From: Bryobacterales bacterium
GTDB lineage: Bacteria; Acidobacteriota; Terriglobia; Bryobacterales; Bryobacteraceae
Reading direction: 5' to 3'
NCBI GenBank assembly: GCA_030838885.1
Contig: JAUZEU010000137.1
Coordinates: 1-11,555, forward strand
Length of the DNA stretch: 11,555 bases
Within the stretch, counting starts at the first letter, position 1, and each line of letters begins with the position of its first letter. This document shows positions 1 through 7,715 of this stretch, in pieces. A program made the translations under genes and the position numbers. Below the pieces are notes generated by a model. The model saw only the letters and a list, made by a program, of their open reading frames with translations, did not search any database and was not told the DNA's origin.

Positions 1-527
1 ATCCGGAGACGACGGCAGCAATTTTACGGGATGGCTGGCTGCATACAGGCGATGTGGGGACTATTGATGCGGAAGGTTATATCTACATCACGGGGCGCAA
101 GAAGGAGCTGATTGTTGCGTCCAACGGGAAGAAGATTTTCCCGGCGCGCATCGAGGCGCTGTATAAGTTCGAGCCGTTGATCAACCAGGTGCTGTTGGCA
201 GGGGACCGGCTGCCTCATCTGGTGGCACTGTTCACAATTCACGCAGGGGTTGCGGAGGCGCTTCCGGGCGCGAAGGATGGGGGCGGGCGGCTTTACGAGA
301 CTCCGCAGGTGATGGCGGAGGTGCAGGCCATTGTGAATCGCGTGAATAAGCAACTGGCTCCGTTCGAGCAGGTGAAGAGATTCCGGATTTTGCACCGGGA
401 GTTTTCGATTGAGAACGGCGAAATTACGGCAACGATGAAGGTGCGGCGGAAGCAGGTGATGGAGAATTTTCGGGCGGAACTGGATTCGTTGTATCAGTTG
501 AGCGCTTCCGGACGGGGTGGGGAGTAG
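1..527 (+). CDS. Long-chain fatty acid--CoA ligase, C-terminal part (5' end outside window)
   Basis: This is the C-terminal 174 residues of an AMP-forming acyl-CoA synthetase, which activates a fatty acid with ATP to an acyl-adenylate and then transfers it to CoA, usually at the inner face of the membrane. The reading frame is open from base 3 and ends with TAG at 525-527. It begins inside the conserved DGWLHTGD motif (codons 10-17), whose last Asp binds the ATP ribose. The hinge motif GRKKELIVASNGKKI follows, then the mobile C-terminal domain. Near the end, GEITATMKVRRK carries the lysine expected for adenylation. The ending resembles the large FAA1/FadD15-like long-chain ligases rather than short acetyl-CoA synthetases. 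An internal GTG at base 54 is not a real start, because homology runs upstream of it. The gene converges on the toxin gene with only 8 bases between stop codons. Chain-length preference cannot be told from this part. Confidence 0.9.
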   Translation, partial: PETTAAILRDGWLHTGDVGTIDAEGYIYITGRKKELIVASNGKKIFPARIEALYKFEPLINQVLLAGDRLPHLVALFTIHAGVAEALPGAKDGGGRLYETPQVMAEVQAIVNRVNKQLAPFEQVKRFRILHREFSIENGEITATMKVRRKQVMENFRAELDSLYQLSASGRGGE

Positions 528-535
528 ATCGCCGT

Positions 536-952
536 TTAGGCGAGCGCGAGTTCAGGGAAATCGATGCGAAAGTCTGCGGCGTTGAAGGTAAGCAATCTGT
601 CAGCCCGAAGAAGTGCATGGGCGCCGATTACGAAATCCGCGATGATACGTCGTGGTTCTGTGCCTTTTGATTTCTTCCGCCGAGCGGCGTATGTAGCGAA
701 ACGAAGACCTGCCTGCTGCCAGATATCCCTGGACAACTCACACTCTACATCGATACCGGTGTCCAACAGAAACTCGTCGACCAACCCGATGCTGAGTCTG
801 GGCGATGCTGCGAGGAGTTCCGAGTAGACAGGACCACAGATCACGAGACCGCCTGTTTCGCGAGACGAGAATAGAAGGTGCTCGGCCTTTTCGGAGGCAG
901 GCTGCCGTGTCCAAAGCGCAGATATGATGTTGGTATCAATTGCGGATCTCAC
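536..952 (-). CDS. vapC: PIN-domain ribonuclease toxin, VapC family
   Basis: A 138-residue PIN-domain protein, the length expected of a VapC toxin. VapC toxins are Mg2+-dependent endoribonucleases that cut tRNA or rRNA and are held inactive by their antitoxin. Acidic active-site residues are visible: Asp6 in IDTNIIS at the N-terminus, Glu45 in YSELLA, Asp106 in IIADFVIGAHA, and probably Asp127 in FNAADF near the C-terminus. Asn124 occupies a place that is often acidic. A basic stretch (ARRKKSKGTEPRR, residues 90-102) precedes the third acid, as in many relatives. The start is GTG at 952-950 and overlaps the antitoxin stop codon by 4 bases (GTGA), so translation is probably coupled. The family is clear; the RNA target is unknown. 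It ends 8 bases from the convergent acyl-CoA ligase gene. Confidence 0.9.
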   Translation of the reverse strand: MRSAIDTNIISALWTRQPASEKAEHLLFSSRETGGLVICGPVYSELLAASPRLSIGLVDEFLLDTGIDVECELSRDIWQQAGLRFATYAARRKKSKGTEPRRIIADFVIGAHALLRADRLLTFNAADFRIDFPELALA

Positions 953-1218
953 CGTCCGCGCTCGTGATCGGGTATGTCACGACCGCGCGAAATGCGTTCC
1001 TGCCGAACGATCTCTTCGATGGTTCCTGGAAGTTCATCAGCAAGGAGGCCCCGATAGCGCGCGAACGGGTTGTCCGTACGTTTCGCCGGTCGGATGGTTG
1101 TAGTATTTCCCTCCACCACAAACTCCAGTTTGTCGCCCTCGTGCAGACCCAACCGCTTTCGCACCTCTATCGGGATAGTGATCTGCCCTTTGCTGCTTAG
1201 TGTGCCGGAATAGGTCAT
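949..1218 (-). CDS. vapB: AbrB/SpoVT-type antitoxin, VapB family
   Basis: An 89-residue antitoxin encoded immediately before the VapC-like toxin. Residues 1-45 form a swapped-hairpin AbrB DNA-binding domain, recognised by SSKGQITIPIEVRKRLGL followed by EGDKLEFVVEG. Residues 46-89 are charged and proline-containing and should be the flexible tail that wraps the toxin. In this family the antitoxin both neutralises VapC and, alone or as a complex, represses its own promoter. ATG at 1218-1216 is preceded by purine-rich sequence with GGAAG about 10 bases upstream. The 4-bp overlap with the toxin and the antitoxin-first order are the standard arrangement. The pair sits after the terminator of the preceding operon, so it should have its own promoter in roughly 1219-1270. 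Confidence 0.92.
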   Translation of the reverse strand: MTYSGTLSSKGQITIPIEVRKRLGLHEGDKLEFVVEGNTTTIRPAKRTDNPFARYRGLLADELPGTIEEIVRQERISRGRDIPDHERGR

Positions 1219-1253
1219 CCTTACTTCGCTTCCTTACCTCCATGATAACCAAA

Positions 1254-1267
1254 TTCGCGGTGGCGAA
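1254..1267. promoter_or_regulatory. Short inverted repeat upstream of vapB, possible operator
   Basis: A TTCGC/GCGAA inverted repeat with a 4-base spacer lies about 36-49 bases upstream of the vapB start, between that start and the ppdK terminator. It is placed where an autoregulated toxin-antitoxin promoter would be. The arms are only 5 bases, so chance is a real possibility, and I see no clear -35/-10 pair. Confidence 0.2.
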
Positions 1268-1270
1268 CGA

Positions 1271-1302
1271 GAAAAGGGCGACGCTTGCGCGTCGCCCTTT
1301 TC
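1271..1302 (-). terminator. Intrinsic terminator of the recO-glyQ-glyS-ppdK operon
   Basis: A perfect 14-bp GC-rich stem (arms 1271-1284 and 1289-1302, loop TTGC) starts about 20 bases beyond the ppdK stop codon. Read on the minus strand, the right arm ends CCCTTTT and runs into TCTCGTT, giving the U-rich tail of a Rho-independent terminator. On the plus strand the hairpin also ends in CCCTTTTCG, so it could work in both directions. It separates the operon from vapBC. Confidence 0.85.
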
Positions 1303-1322
1303 GTGCATTCGTAACTGAATGA

Positions 1323-4055
1323 TTATGCTGTGCGGGATTCGGCTTTTCCGTCACCCATGATCGCGCCCTGCGCCGCAGCAAGGCGGGCGATCGGTACGCG
1401 GTACGGGGAACAGGAAACGTAATCCATGCCGATCTTGAGGCAGAACTGGACGGAGCTCGGCTCGCCACCGTGCTCGCCGCAGATGCCGACTTCGAGGTCC
1501 GGGCGCGCTTTGCGTCCGGAATCGACAGCCATCCTGACCAGCTTGCCGACGCCTTCCTGATCGAGCACTGCGAAGGGATCTGCTTTGAAGATCTTCTCGC
1601 GTTCGTACTCTTTCTGGAATTTCGTATAGTCGTCGCGGGAGAGACCCATAGTGGTCTGGGTGAGGTCGTTGGTTCCGAACGAGAAGAACTCGGCGGATTT
1701 GGCGACCTTGTCGGCCGTAAGAGCCGCGCGCGGGATTTCGATCATGGTCCCGACCATGTACTCAACAGTGGTGCCCGCCTTCGCGAAAACTTCTTCGGCG
1801 ACGCGGACCACGATCTTCTTCTGGTTGTCGAATTCTTCCACGGAACCGATGAGCGGAATCATGACTTCCGGAATGACCTTGACGCCCTTCTTCGCAACCT
1901 GAACGGCAGCTTCGAAGATGGCGCGGGCCTGCATCTCAGTGATTTCCGGGTACGTGACGCCGAGACGGCAGCCACGGTGGCCGAGCATGGGGTTGAATTC
2001 ATGCAGTTCTTCCACCCGGTGCAGCAACTCGGGAAGCTGCTTCTTCAGGTCTTTCACGGCGATGTTGTAGCGGCCGGAAATTTCCTTTTTCATCTTCGCG
2101 TCGGCATAGGGCAGAACCGCCATGTCGACCATCAGATTTTCGCGCTTGGGCAGGAATTCGTGGAGCGGCGGATCGAGGGTGCGGATCACGACGGGGAAGC
2201 CGTCCATGGCTTTAAAGAGGCCGGCAAAGTCGGAGCGTTGCACGGGAAGAAGCCTCTGCAATGCCTTCTTGCGGGACTTTTCGTCGCGGGCAAGAATCAT
2301 TTCCTGCACGATTGGTAGCCGATCTTCGGCGAAGAACATGTGCTCGGTGCGGCAGAGACCGATGCCCTCGGCACCGAACTGCCGGGCGACTTTGGCGTCA
2401 CGCGGGATGTCGGCGTTGGCGCGAATGCCGAACTTGCCACGGAACTCATCAGTCCAGCTCATAAACTTGCCGATGAAGTCATGACTGAGGTCGGGCTCCA
2501 CGGTTTTGGCATGGCCGACGTAGATGTCACCCGTGGTGCCGTCGAGCGAGATGAAATCGCCTTCCTTCACGGTGAGAGTCTTACCGCCGACCTGCGCGGT
2601 GAAGATCTTCTTGCGATCGTCGATACGGATCTCGCCTGCACCTACGACGCAGGGGCGACCCATGCCGCGCGCCACGACAGCGGCGTGGCTGGACTTACCA
2701 CCGATGGCGGTGAGAATGCCCTTGGAGACGTCCATCCCATGGATGTCGTCGGGAGTGGTTTCGCGGCGGACCAGCAGCACGGGGCCGCCTGCGGCCATTT
2801 CGACAGCGTCTTCGGCGGAGAACGCCACGCGACCCACGGCCGCACCCGGCGACGCCGAGATACCGGTGGTGATCTTGACGAGGTCCTTCAGAGTCTTCGG
2901 ATCGAAGACCGGGTGCAGCAACTGATCGAGCTGGGCGGGGGCGACGCGCATGATCGCTTCGGACTTGCCGATCATGCCTTCTTCGACCATGTCCACCGCG
3001 ATCTTCACAGCGGCGGGGCCGGTGCGCATACCGTTGCGGGTCTGGAGCATGTAGAGCTTCTTGTCCTGAATGGTGAACTCGAAGTCCTGCATGTCTTTGT
3101 AGTGCTTTTCGAGATTGGTGGTGATGGTCTGGAGTTCGTTGAAGGCTTCCGGGAGGATGGCTTCGAGCTGGGAAATCGGCAGCGGGGTGCGGATGCCAGC
3201 GACTACGTCTTCGCCCTGCGCGTTCATCAGGAATTCGCCGTAGAAAACCTTCTCGCCGGTGCCGGGGTCACGCGTGAAACCGACGCCGGTGCCGGATGTC
3301 TCGCCCATGTTGCCGAAGACCATGGCCTGGACGTTAGCGGCGGTGCCGATCTCGTCCGGAATCTTTTCCATCTTGCGGTAGTAAGCGGCCTTGGGGTTCC
3401 ACCAGGAGCCGAACACCGCGCCGACGGAGAGGTTGAGCTGCTCGCGAGGATCGTCCGGAAAGGGCTTCTTCGTTTCTTTCTGAACGAGCTTCTTGTAATC
3501 GACGATGATTGCCTTCAGATCGTCTGCACTGAGGTCACTGTCGGTTTTGGCCTTAAACTTCGCTTTGCGGGCATCGAAGATGTGGTCAAACTTTTCCATC
3601 TCGATTTCGAGCGCGACTTCGCCGAACATCTGGATAAAGCGGCGGTAGCAATCGTAGGCGAAACGCTCGTTGCCGCTGCGCTCGGCGAGACCCGCGGTGG
3701 TGATGTCGTTCAGGCCCAGGTTGAGGATGGTGTTCATCATGCCTGGCATGGAGAACTTCGCGCCGGAGCGAACGCTGAGCAGCAGGGGATTCTTTGCATC
3801 ACCGAGCTTCTGGCCCATCTCCTTTTCAAGCTTCCCGAGTGCCTTGCCGATTTCGGCCTGGACTGATTCGGGAATCTGCTTACCTGCATCGAAGTAAGCG
3901 TTACAAACCTGGGTGGCAATGGTAAAGCCCGCCGGGACGGGCAGCCCGGCGCGGGACATCTCGGCGAGGCCTGCGCCTTTACCGCCGAGGATGTCTTTCA
4001 TTTTGCCGTCGCCGTCGGCAGTGCCGCCACCGAACGAGAAAACATTTTTGGTCAT
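1323..4055 (-). CDS. ppdK: Pyruvate, phosphate dikinase (PPDK)
   Basis: A 910-residue cytosolic enzyme, slightly longer than typical bacterial PPDK (about 870-890), that reversibly converts pyruvate, ATP and Pi to phosphoenolpyruvate, AMP and PPi. The N-terminal ATP-grasp domain shows GGKGAGLAEM (24-33) and SVRSGAKFSMPGMMNT (94-109). The swivelling phosphohistidine domain carries GGKSSHAAVVARGMGRPCVVG (452-472) with catalytic His457. The C-terminal PEP/pyruvate barrel contains GLCRTEHMFF (566-575), NPMLGHRGCRLG (688-699), FSFGTNDLTQ (791-800) and GICGEHGGEP (857-866) with the acid/base Cys859. All catalytic motifs are intact. Ser455 stands where most PPDKs have the threonine phosphorylated by the PPDK regulatory protein. 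The ATG overlaps the glyS stop (ATGA) and has AGGAG 5 bases upstream. It is the last gene of the operon. PTS enzyme I and PEP synthase are excluded by length and motifs. Confidence 0.97.
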   Translation of the reverse strand: MTKNVFSFGGGTADGDGKMKDILGGKGAGLAEMSRAGLPVPAGFTIATQVCNAYFDAGKQIPESVQAEIGKALGKLEKEMGQKLGDAKNPLLLSVRSGAKFSMPGMMNTILNLGLNDITTAGLAERSGNERFAYDCYRRFIQMFGEVALEIEMEKFDHIFDARKAKFKAKTDSDLSADDLKAIIVDYKKLVQKETKKPFPDDPREQLNLSVGAVFGSWWNPKAAYYRKMEKIPDEIGTAANVQAMVFGNMGETSGTGVGFTRDPGTGEKVFYGEFLMNAQGEDVVAGIRTPLPISQLEAILPEAFNELQTITTNLEKHYKDMQDFEFTIQDKKLYMLQTRNGMRTGPAAVKIAVDMVEEGMIGKSEAIMRVAPAQLDQLLHPVFDPKTLKDLVKITTGISASPGAAVGRVAFSAEDAVEMAAGGPVLLVRRETTPDDIHGMDVSKGILTAIGGKSSHAAVVARGMGRPCVVGAGEIRIDDRKKIFTAQVGGKTLTVKEGDFISLDGTTGDIYVGHAKTVEPDLSHDFIGKFMSWTDEFRGKFGIRANADIPRDAKVARQFGAEGIGLCRTEHMFFAEDRLPIVQEMILARDEKSRKKALQRLLPVQRSDFAGLFKAMDGFPVVIRTLDPPLHEFLPKRENLMVDMAVLPYADAKMKKEISGRYNIAVKDLKKQLPELLHRVEELHEFNPMLGHRGCRLGVTYPEITEMQARAIFEAAVQVAKKGVKVIPEVMIPLIGSVEEFDNQKKIVVRVAEEVFAKAGTTVEYMVGTMIEIPRAALTADKVAKSAEFFSFGTNDLTQTTMGLSRDDYTKFQKEYEREKIFKADPFAVLDQEGVGKLVRMAVDSGRKARPDLEVGICGEHGGEPSSVQFCLKIGMDYVSCSPYRVPIARLAAAQGAIMGDGKAESRTA

Positions 4056-6007
4056 TTATTCTCCTGGGAAGAAGTTACTATTTCTGAAAAATCTGCGATG
4101 GTTGAGAACTCGGCGAGCATGGTGTGGAGCAGCGTAAGCCGATTTTGGCGAACGGCCGGGTCGGGCGCGTTCACCAGAACTTTGTCGAAAAAGAGGTCGA
4201 TTTCGGGGCGGATGTCTGCGATGGATTGCAGCTTTTCGCGGTATGAGAAAGCTCCGAACCGGGCAGTGGCCCTTTGGGCGGCGAGATGAAGCGCTGTTTC
4301 CGGGCCGGGTTCGAGGAGGGACTCGTTAATGGAGGACGAAGGCGTGATGGCGTTTTGTTTGAGGATATTCTTGACGCGTTTGAAGGCTGCGGCGACCGGT
4401 TCGAAGTTCTCGGTGGGGCGAACTTCGCGGACGGCTTCGAGGCGCTCTTCGGCGTCCACCAGATCATCCCAGCCGGAGGCGAGGACGGCATTCACTTCGT
4501 CGTAGGCAAAGCCGCGCAGCTCGCGGAAGTAGTTGCGGACGCGGTCGAGGAAGAATTCTTCGAGCTGCGCGTCACCCTGCAGAAGGCTGCGCACGGGGAG
4601 CCGCAGTTTGCCTTCGATGATGATTTTGACGATCCCCTGCCCTGCCCGGCGAAGGGCGAACGGATCCTTTGAACCCGATGGGATGAGGCCCACTTTGAAG
4701 CAGCCACGAAGGGTGTCGAGTTTATCGGCAATCGAGAGTAGCTGACCGGCCTGAGTCGCAGGGATCGAGTCTTCCATGCTGACCGGTTTGTAGTGTTCGT
4801 AGATGGCGGTTGCTACGGCTTCGGGTTCGCCCTGGGCACGCGCGTAGAGGCCCCCGATGACTCCCTGGAGCTCGGTGAACTCCTTGACGAGTTCGGTGGT
4901 GAGGTCGGTTTTGCAGAGATGTGCGGCTCGCTGCGCGTCGGCATCTCCGCCGAGTTCTTTCGTCAGGGCTTCGATACGCTCTGTCTTTTCGAGGTACGAG
5001 CCGAGTTTAGCCTGGAAAGTGACTTGAGCGAGATCCTGCACGCGATCGGCGAGTTTACGCTTCTGATCGGCGTCCCAGAAGAAGCGTGCGTCATTGAAGC
5101 GGGCGCGGAGGACGCGCTCGTTGCCGTGTCGGATCAAGCCTTCCGGGTCCCCATCCGTGTTCGTGACTGCTACGAATTGCGGGGCGAGATTACCGTCCGG
5201 TGTGGCAACCGAGAAGTACTTCTGGTGGAAGCGCATCACCGTCATGAGGACTTCTTTCGGCAGCGTGAGAAATTCGGTGTCGAAGGATCCGGTGATGGGC
5301 GTCGGCCATTCCGTCAGGTTCACCAGAGTGTCCAGCAGCGGGTTATCGCAGACGTACTTTGTGGGGACCGCACGGATCCGTTTGCGACGTTCAGCGGCAG
5401 AGAGGATGACGAAGTTATCGCGGAGCTTTTGTTCGTAAGTGTCGTAGGTGACCGGGAAACGAGATGCGCCGAGCTTGCGGTGTCCGCTCGATTCATTGCC
5501 GGAGTTGACGCCCGTAATCTCGAAAGGGATAACCTTGCCGTCGAGGAGCGCGACAATCCAGCGAATGGGCCGGATGAAGCGCGGGCCACCTTTTCCGGGC
5601 CAGTACATGGTCTTGGGAAAAGGCGTTTTGAGAATCAGTTGGGGCAGCGCGCCGGCGAGGATATCAACCGTGGGCCGGCCCGAGATCTTCCGGAGATAGC
5701 TGTATTTTTCGGTCTTACCGTCGGAGATGAGCTGGAGCTGATCTGCGGTAACACCTTGTTTTTTGGCGAAGCCTTCGACGGCGGCGACCGGCGCACTCTT
5801 GCCGGGTCCCCAGACACGCTCCTCGGTGTCGGGCTCACGTTCGATCAGGCCTTCGGCGCGGACTGTCAGGCGGCGGGCGGTCGCGTCGGTGCGAATGGAT
5901 TCGTGCTGCTTCAGCAGGTATGCGATGGCTGTCTTCAGGTAGTCAAGCGCATCGGCCAGCATCCAGTCGGGGATTTCTTCGCAGCCGATTTCGAGAAGAA
6001 GATTCAT
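4052..6007 (-). CDS. glyS: Glycine--tRNA ligase, beta subunit
   Basis: The 651-residue beta subunit of the heterotetrameric bacterial glycyl-tRNA synthetase, somewhat shorter than the E. coli protein (about 690). The beta chain binds tRNA-Gly and is needed for aminoacylation together with GlyQ. The N-terminus has the family signature LLLEIGCEEIP (3-13). The middle part carries WPGKGGPRFIRPIRW (136-150) and MRFHQKYFSV (258-267), and the HD-like helical region holds SIADKLDTLRGCF (425-437) and SGSKDPFALRRAGQGI (444-459). The C-terminal tRNA-binding part ends with RPEIDLFFDKVLV (600-612) and ADFSEI (638-643), as in the family. Start ATG at 6007-6005 is preceded by a perfect AGGAGG and overlaps the glyQ stop by 4 bases. 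The stop overlaps the ppdK start in the same way. Complete and without visible disruption. Confidence 0.97.
   Translation of the reverse strand: MNLLLEIGCEEIPDWMLADALDYLKTAIAYLLKQHESIRTDATARRLTVRAEGLIEREPDTEERVWGPGKSAPVAAVEGFAKKQGVTADQLQLISDGKTEKYSYLRKISGRPTVDILAGALPQLILKTPFPKTMYWPGKGGPRFIRPIRWIVALLDGKVIPFEITGVNSGNESSGHRKLGASRFPVTYDTYEQKLRDNFVILSAAERRKRIRAVPTKYVCDNPLLDTLVNLTEWPTPITGSFDTEFLTLPKEVLMTVMRFHQKYFSVATPDGNLAPQFVAVTNTDGDPEGLIRHGNERVLRARFNDARFFWDADQKRKLADRVQDLAQVTFQAKLGSYLEKTERIEALTKELGGDADAQRAAHLCKTDLTTELVKEFTELQGVIGGLYARAQGEPEAVATAIYEHYKPVSMEDSIPATQAGQLLSIADKLDTLRGCFKVGLIPSGSKDPFALRRAGQGIVKIIIEGKLRLPVRSLLQGDAQLEEFFLDRVRNYFRELRGFAYDEVNAVLASGWDDLVDAEERLEAVREVRPTENFEPVAAAFKRVKNILKQNAITPSSSINESLLEPGPETALHLAAQRATARFGAFSYREKLQSIADIRPEIDLFFDKVLVNAPDPAVRQNRLTLLHTMLAEFSTIADFSEIVTSSQENK
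4061..4065 (-). promoter_or_regulatory. Ribosome binding site for ppdK inside glyS
   Basis: AGGAG on the minus strand lies 5 bases before the ppdK ATG, within the last codons of glyS. With the ATGA stop/start overlap this supports translational coupling and fixes the ppdK start. Confidence 0.8.
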
Positions 6008-6936
6008 GCGGCCTCCTGCTGTGCAGGCGATTGTTGTCCGAGCGATTGCTGTTCAACCCACGCTTCGGCAACTCCTACGGCAAGCTTACGAATGCGGCCG
6101 ATCAGGCCGACGCGTTCGGTGACGCTGACGGCTCCGCGCGCGTCCAGCGTGTTGAACAGGTTGCTGCACTTGAGAACGTGATCGTAGGTGGGCAGCAACG
6201 GGAAGCGGTGTTTCTCCGCTGGAGCTTCGGTTTCCTTGTAGAGATCGAGCAGGCGGCGGGCTTCGCCTTCGTGGATTTCGAACAGCTTCCAGAGGGTGGG
6301 CACGTGGGCGGTTTCGAAGTTGTACACGGAGTACTGCAGTTCGTCGGTATAGCGGACGTCGCGGTACTTGACGCCGGGGGTCCACTCGATGTCATAGACA
6401 GAATCGACGCCTTGGAGGAAGGCCGTCAGGCGTTCGAGGCCGTAGGTGATTTCCGCAGGCACCAGATCAAGATCGATGCCGCCGCATTGCTGGAAATAAG
6501 TGAACTGGGTGATTTCCATGCCATCCAGCATGACCTGCCAGCCGACGCCCCAGGCGCCGAGGGACGGATTCTCCCAGTTGTCTTCTTCGAGCTTCAGATC
6601 GTGTTTGCGGAGGTCAATGCCGATAGCTTCGAGGCTGCCCATGTACTGCTCGATTACGTCGGCCGGGGTCGGCTTCAGGATGACCTGCAACTGCATGTGC
6701 TTGTAAAGGCGATTGGGATTGTCACCATAGCGGCCGTCGGCGGGACGGCGGCTGGGCTGCACGTAGCAGGTGCGGTAGGGATTGGGGCCGAGGGCACGCA
6801 GGAATGTTTCAGGGCAGGAGGTGCCGGCACCAACTTCGACATCGTAGGGCTCCTGGATGATGCAACCTCGCTCGCCCCAGTACTGCTTGAGGCGGAGGAC
6901 GTTCTCCTGGAATGTCGGGACTTTCAAGATGGACAT
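6004..6936 (-). CDS. glyQ: Glycine--tRNA ligase, alpha subunit
   Basis: The 310-residue alpha subunit of the alpha2-beta2 glycyl-tRNA synthetase, which holds the class II catalytic site and makes glycyl-adenylate. Highly conserved stretches are visible: EPYDVEVGAGTSCPETFLRA (29-48), YVQPSRRPADGRYGDNPNR (58-76), EEDNWENPSLGAWGVGW (117-133), GMEITQFTYFQQCGG (139-153) and ITYGLERL (163-170). The reading frame stays open far upstream through recO, but conservation begins at MSILKVPTFQ, so I chose ATG 6936-6934. No good Shine-Dalgarno precedes it; the recO stop codon lies 5 bases upstream, so ribosomes finishing recO may reinitiate here. The Gln/Ala-rich tail (residues 296-310) is not conserved. 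The stop TGA overlaps the glyS ATG. Confidence 0.97.
   Translation of the reverse strand: MSILKVPTFQENVLRLKQYWGERGCIIQEPYDVEVGAGTSCPETFLRALGPNPYRTCYVQPSRRPADGRYGDNPNRLYKHMQLQVILKPTPADVIEQYMGSLEAIGIDLRKHDLKLEEDNWENPSLGAWGVGWQVMLDGMEITQFTYFQQCGGIDLDLVPAEITYGLERLTAFLQGVDSVYDIEWTPGVKYRDVRYTDELQYSVYNFETAHVPTLWKLFEIHEGEARRLLDLYKETEAPAEKHRFPLLPTYDHVLKCSNLFNTLDARGAVSVTERVGLIGRIRKLAVGVAEAWVEQQSLGQQSPAQQEAA
6012..6017 (-). promoter_or_regulatory. Ribosome binding site for glyS inside glyQ
   Basis: A perfect AGGAGG on the minus strand, 4 bases before the glyS ATG and embedded in the final glyQ codons. It supports the chosen glyS start and suggests strong translation of the beta subunit in step with the alpha subunit. 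Confidence 0.8.
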
Positions 6937-6941
6937 GACAA

Positions 6942-7715
6942 TTAGGCGGCGGCTTCGAGCACCGGGAAGGTGATCAGCTTTCGTTCGATGTGCGATTCGA
7001 TCTGCTGTCCGAGGAAGCGCCGGAGGTCGGCTGCAGTGGACTGGGACCAGGGGCGGTCGGCTAATTGGGAAACGGGCGTGCGCAGGATTTCTTCGGCAAG
7101 GGCTCGGGAATCGGAGGAGATTTCCCAGGAATTGCGCAGGTCGAGGGCGCGGCGGCAATCCTGACAATAAAGCCCGGCGCGGAAGCGGCTGAAAAATGCG
7201 CGGTGGGGTCGCTCCGGATCGTCCAACCAGGAACCGCAATCGAGGCAGACGTGGAGATCGGGAAGCAGTCCGGCAAGTCGCACTGTCCAGAGGCTGAAGT
7301 AGGTGACCGCCTGCCAGACTGCGCCGGGGCGGCCGGAGTGCATGTGGTCGATAACGGCCGTCAGCAGGCGGAAGTACTTTTCGCTGGGTTCGGCGGGGGG
7401 CAGGATCTGTTCAGTCACTTCTGCAAAAAAGTCGAGCGCGCAGGAAGCGCTGAAATCGCCCAGCAGAGAGAACCTGGATGACAGGAGCTCACACGAATCC
7501 ACATTGACCAGTTCGCGATTCTCGCGTTGAAAGTAAGACATCTGTATGTGCGACAAACGTTCCAGGCCTGAACCGAAACCGCTTTTGGGTCGCCTGGCGC
7601 GACGCGCTACACCTCGAAGCTTACCCAGATCGCGTGTTAAAAAGCTGACGATAAGGTCACCTTCTTTAAACGGCCAGGTTTGCAGTACGAAGGCTTCGCT
7701 CACGCGAGCGGACAT
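6942..7715 (-). CDS. recO: DNA repair protein RecO
   Basis: A 257-residue RecO, which works with RecR in the RecFOR pathway: it displaces SSB, anneals strands and helps load RecA on gapped DNA. The N-terminal OB fold is seen in SEAFVLQTWPFKEGDLIVSF (6-25), then LTRDLGKLRGVARRARRPKS (26-45), matching the family start. A C-terminal four-cysteine zinc site is present: CLDC at 157-160 and CQDC at 184-187. Length is normal. ATG 7715-7713 fits the family N-terminus, although no clear Shine-Dalgarno precedes it. It is the first gene of the recO-glyQ-glyS-ppdK operon and is divergent from the small secreted-protein gene, so the operon promoter should lie in the 136-base gap between them. Confidence 0.95.
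   Translation of the reverse strand: MSARVSEAFVLQTWPFKEGDLIVSFLTRDLGKLRGVARRARRPKSGFGSGLERLSHIQMSYFQRENRELVNVDSCELLSSRFSLLGDFSASCALDFFAEVTEQILPPAEPSEKYFRLLTAVIDHMHSGRPGAVWQAVTYFSLWTVRLAGLLPDLHVCLDCGSWLDDPERPHRAFFSRFRAGLYCQDCRRALDLRNSWEISSDSRALAEEILRTPVSQLADRPWSQSTAADLRRFLGQQIESHIERKLITFPVLEAAA

Noticed and set aside
564..827. An 87-codon plus-strand frame opposite vapC.
   Set aside because: It is a shadow of the PIN-domain gene, whose catalytic acids and antitoxin partner are clear.
1037..1468. A 143-codon minus-strand frame bridging the ppdK end, the terminator and vapB.
   Set aside because: It runs through an intrinsic terminator and overlaps two certain genes in a different frame; its Arg/Ser-rich translation is typical of an off-frame reading.
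1470..3866. Two long open frames on the plus strand opposite ppdK (282 and 508 codons).
   Set aside because: They lie in exact antisense codon register with ppdK. They stay open because ppdK rarely uses TTA, CTA and TCA, whose complements are stop codons. Their translations show no family motif and ppdK is certain.
4793..6181. A 462-codon plus-strand frame opposite glyS and the end of glyQ.
   Set aside because: It is in antisense codon register with glyS, has no recognisable protein features, and is explained by codon bias in glyS.
5920..6945. A 341-codon plus-strand frame opposite glyQ.
   Set aside because: It is again in antisense register with a well-conserved gene; the translation looks like an Ala/Gly/Glu-rich shadow.
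6937..7239. An N-terminal extension of glyQ of about 100 codons.
   Set aside because: It would overlap recO almost fully, is Arg/Pro-rich like an off-frame reading, and GlyQ conservation starts at the ATG at 6936.
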